From Bryobacterales bacterium (GTDB lineage Bacteria; Acidobacteriota; Terriglobia; Bryobacterales; Bryobacteraceae), in contig PLMF01000211.1 of the NCBI GenBank assembly GCA_003142355.1, positions 50,223 through 57,350 of the forward strand: DNA of 7,128 nucleotides, in the 5' to 3' direction. The notes under the pieces are model-generated. The model searched no databases and was not told the DNA's origin. It was given only the letters and a program-made list of their open reading frames with translations. Numbering within the stretch: the first letter of the stretch is position 1; every line of letters begins with the position of its first letter. Positions 5,263 to 7,128 of the stretch are shown one piece after another. Both the position numbers and the translations under genes were made by a program.

Positions 5263-5269
5263 AAAGGAG
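5263..5269 (+). promoter_or_regulatory. Ribosome binding site of the quinone oxidoreductase gene
   Basis: AAAGGAG lies 8 nt before the ATG at 5278. It favours that ATG over the TTG immediately before it at 5275. Confidence 0.75.
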
Positions 5270-5277
5270 ATTCATTG

Positions 5278-6249
5278 ATGAAGTCCATTCAAGTGAAAGT
5301 GCCCGGTGGTCCCGAGAAGATGGAATTGGTGGAAGTCCCCAAGCCCACGCCGGGTCCCAAGCAGGCGCTGGTGCGCATTGCCGCTAGCGGCGTCAACTTC
5401 ATCGACGTCTATTTCCGCACTGGCCTCTATAAAGCGGATATCCCCGTCACCCTCGGCAGCGAAGGCGCGGGCACGGTGGAGGCCGTCGGCGCGGGTGTCG
5501 GCGAAGTCGCCGCCGGCGACCGCGTAGCTTACGCCATGGCGCGCGGCTCCTACGCCGAATATGCCCTGGTTCCAGCCGCGCTGTTGGTCAAGATCCCCGA
5601 TAGTCTGGACTTCCAGACCGCCGCGGCCGCCATGCTTCAGGGCATGACCGCTCACTACCTTACGCACTCCACCTATGCGCTCAAGAGCGGCGATACCTGC
5701 CTGGTTCATGCGGCGGCGGGCGGCGCCGGCGGCCTGACGGTCCAAATGGCCAAGATGTTGGGCGCGCGCGTGTTCGGCACCGTTTCCACCGAAGAGAAAG
5801 CCCGCATCGCGCGCCAAGCCGGCGCGGACGAAGTCATCCTTTACACGGAGCGGGATTTTGAAGCCGAAGTGAAGCGGCTCACCGGCGGCCGCGGGGTCGA
5901 CGTGGTGTACGACTCGGTGGGCAAGACCACCTTCGAGAAAAGTCTGAATTGTCTGCGCCCGCGCGGCCTGCTGGCGCTCTTCGGACAATCCAGCGGATCG
6001 GTTCCGCCGTTCGACCCCAACATTCTCAACGGCAAAGGGTCGCTCTACCTCACGCGCCCCAGCCTGGGGCACTACGTGCTCACGCGCGAGGAACTGCTCT
6101 GGCGCGCGGGCGACGTGCTGAGCTGGGTGGCCTCCGGCAAGCTCAAATTGCGCATCGACCGCACCTACCCGCTCGAGGATGCGGCCGCGGCCCATCGCGA
6201 TCTCGAAAGCCGCAAGACCGCCGGCAAACTGGTGCTGCTTGTCCAGTAG
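5278..6249 (+). CDS. Zinc-free NADPH:quinone oxidoreductase (MDR superfamily, QOR type)
   Basis: This 323-residue protein belongs to the zinc-independent branch of the medium-chain dehydrogenase/reductase superfamily. Such enzymes use NADPH to reduce quinones or conjugated carbonyls. Residues about 1-120 are the GroES-like catalytic domain, with the QOR signature around Ala-Ser-Gly-Val-Asn-Phe-Ile-Asp-Val-Tyr at 36-45 and Gly-Ser-Glu-Gly-Ala-Gly at 60-65. The zinc-ligand pattern of alcohol dehydrogenases is absent. Residues about 125-260 form the Rossmann domain, with the nucleotide-binding loop Ala-Ala-Gly-Gly-Ala-Gly-Gly at 146-152. The family segment Gly-Val-Asp-Val-Val-Tyr-Asp-Ser-Val-Gly is at 206-215. 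The C-terminus Lys-Thr-Ala-Gly-Lys-Leu-Val-Leu is typical. Length matches the family (about 325). The physiological substrate cannot be deduced. The gene starts 26 nt after a palindromic repeat and overlaps the likely TTG start of the downstream peptidase by 11 bp. Confidence 0.93.
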   Translation: MKSIQVKVPGGPEKMELVEVPKPTPGPKQALVRIAASGVNFIDVYFRTGLYKADIPVTLGSEGAGTVEAVGAGVGEVAAGDRVAYAMARGSYAEYALVPAALLVKIPDSLDFQTAAAAMLQGMTAHYLTHSTYALKSGDTCLVHAAAGGAGGLTVQMAKMLGARVFGTVSTEEKARIARQAGADEVILYTERDFEAEVKRLTGGRGVDVVYDSVGKTTFEKSLNCLRPRGLLALFGQSSGSVPPFDPNILNGKGSLYLTRPSLGHYVLTREELLWRAGDVLSWVASGKLKLRIDRTYPLEDAAAAHRDLESRKTAGKLVLLVQ

Positions 6250-7128
6250 CAACCCATTCGACCAGCGCAGGCAGGTCGTGGCCTCCGGCCTCGTGGAACG
6301 CAAGCTGGACGGCCTGTTGGTTGCGTTCAGCCCCAACCTCCGATACCTCACCGGCTTCACCGGCAGCAATGGCAGCCTGCTGGTGCTGGGCGGCAAATCC
6401 ATCCTCTTCACCGACCCGCGCTACCGGATCCAGGCCGCCCAGGAAGTCACGTGCCGGGTGAAGATCGCCAGGGGCCCATTGCTGGCGGAGGTCGCCGCCG
6501 CCATCGCCAGGCTGGGGCTGAAGCGCATCGGGTACGAACCCGCCCGCATGACGTGCGATTCCTACGAGTCGCTGAAATTGCGTCTCCCCATGCGGGCCTC
6601 GCTCGAACCGGTGAAGGGCTGGATCGAGGAACTGCGGATGGTGAAGTCGCCCGCCGAGCTCGCGCGCATCCGCAAGTCGGTCGAGACCAATTCCCGCGCT
6701 TTCGAGCAGGCCGTGGCGCGCGTCCGCCCCGGCATGACGGAGCAGGACCTGGCGGCCGAACTGGAATACCGCATGCGCCGCCTGGGCGCCGAAAAACCGG
6801 CGTTCGAAACCATCGTGGCGGCGGGCGTCCGCTCCGCGCTGCCGCATGCCCAACCGACCGCCGCGCGCCTCAAGCCGCGCGACCTCGTATTGGTGGACAT
6901 GGGCGCGCAGCAGGACGGTTACTCGAGCGATATGACGCGCATGTTGTTCCTCGGCGATCCCACCGCCAAGGTAAAGCGCGTCTACCGCGCGGTGCTCGAA
7001 GCGCAGCTTGCGGCCATCGCGACGGTGCACCCCGGCGTTTCCACTGCGGCCGTGGACCGCTCCGCGCGCCGTGTGTTACGAGGCTACGGCCTGGACCGCG
7101 CCTTTGTGCACTCCACCGGCCACGGCCT
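6239..7128 (+). CDS. M24B metallopeptidase, Xaa-Pro aminopeptidase type (3' end outside window)
   Basis: An open frame runs off the right edge after 296 full codons. The N-terminal creatinase-like domain is recognisable from Leu-Asp-Gly-Leu-Leu-Val and Asn-Leu-Arg-Tyr-Leu-Thr-Gly-Phe-Thr-Gly-Ser-Asn-Gly at about residues 32-46. The Phe-Thr-Asp-Pro-Arg-Tyr segment follows. The linker Glu-Leu-Arg-Met-Val-Lys-Ser-Pro-Ala-Glu leads into the pita-bread catalytic domain. Metal ligands seen are Asp220 (Val-Asp-Met-Gly-Ala), Asp231 (Ser-Ser-Asp-Met-Thr-Arg) and His295 in His-Ser-Thr-Gly-His-Gly, with His291 also conserved. The two glutamate ligands would lie beyond the window. These cytoplasmic enzymes remove the N-terminal residue before proline, using two divalent metal ions. 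No ATG fits the N-terminus. The TTG at 6239, inside the oxidoreductase gene, keeps the full first helix (Arg-Arg-Gln-Val-Val-Ala). The GTG at 6278 is the alternative but cuts into that helix. The start is uncertain; the frame and family are not. Confidence 0.9.
   Translation, partial: MSSSNPFDQRRQVVASGLVERKLDGLLVAFSPNLRYLTGFTGSNGSLLVLGGKSILFTDPRYRIQAAQEVTCRVKIARGPLLAEVAAAIARLGLKRIGYEPARMTCDSYESLKLRLPMRASLEPVKGWIEELRMVKSPAELARIRKSVETNSRAFEQAVARVRPGMTEQDLAAELEYRMRRLGAEKPAFETIVAAGVRSALPHAQPTAARLKPRDLVLVDMGAQQDGYSSDMTRMLFLGDPTAKVKRVYRAVLEAQLAAIATVHPGVSTAAVDRSARRVLRGYGLDRAFVHSTGHG

Noticed and set aside
5272..6411. A 379-codon open frame on the - strand across the quinone oxidoreductase
   Set aside because: It is antisense to a clear MDR-family gene and to the start of the peptidase, with no motif of its own and composition typical of a shadow frame.

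Overview
The window is a densely packed, GC-rich bacterial chromosome segment with no phage, transposase, CRISPR or RNA gene. It carries nine protein-coding genes, two of them cut by the window edges. Gene content and style (soil-type corrinoid methyl-transfer proteins, peptidoglycan genes, many Arg/Ala-rich products, short intergenic gaps with palindromic repeats) are compatible with an Acidobacteriota genome of the Solibacter/Bryobacter type. That assignment is an inference from general familiarity, not from a marker gene.

Layout. Positions 1-1514 (+ strand) hold the 3' end of an unidentified gene, a small MtaC/MtbC-type corrinoid protein and a DUF1638 protein. The close spacing suggests one operon built around cobalamin-dependent methyl transfer. 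No methyltransferase or corrinoid activase is visible, so the rest of the system would lie upstream. Positions 1533-4146 (- strand) read in the order murQ, murA, single-domain rhodanese. murQ (MurNAc-6-P etherase, cell-wall recycling) overlaps murA (first committed step of peptidoglycan precursor synthesis) by 8 bp. This couples a recycling gene to a synthesis gene. Positions 4188-5209 (+ strand, divergent from murQ) hold a cysteine-rich C_GCAxxG_C_C putative redox protein and a coupled unknown protein with a C-terminal membrane segment. Positions 5278-7128 (+ strand) hold a zinc-free quinone oxidoreductase (MDR family) and the N-terminal part of an M24B Xaa-Pro-type aminopeptidase, which starts inside the oxidoreductase gene.

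The most unusual structure is a pair of related palindromic elements, at 1947-2006 and 5198-5251. Each has 24-nt arms. The second copy is a perfect inverted repeat with a 6-nt loop; the first has 3 mismatches and a 12-nt loop. Both sit between two same-direction genes, and in both the stop codon of the upstream gene (murA; the 4640-5209 unknown) lies inside the outer arm. The arm is read in the same frame each time, giving a C-terminus of Thr-Ala-Leu or Thr-Ala-Pro followed by stop. This looks like a dispersed REP/MITE-like repeat that supplies the gene end.

There is no gene-free stretch longer than about 100 bases.
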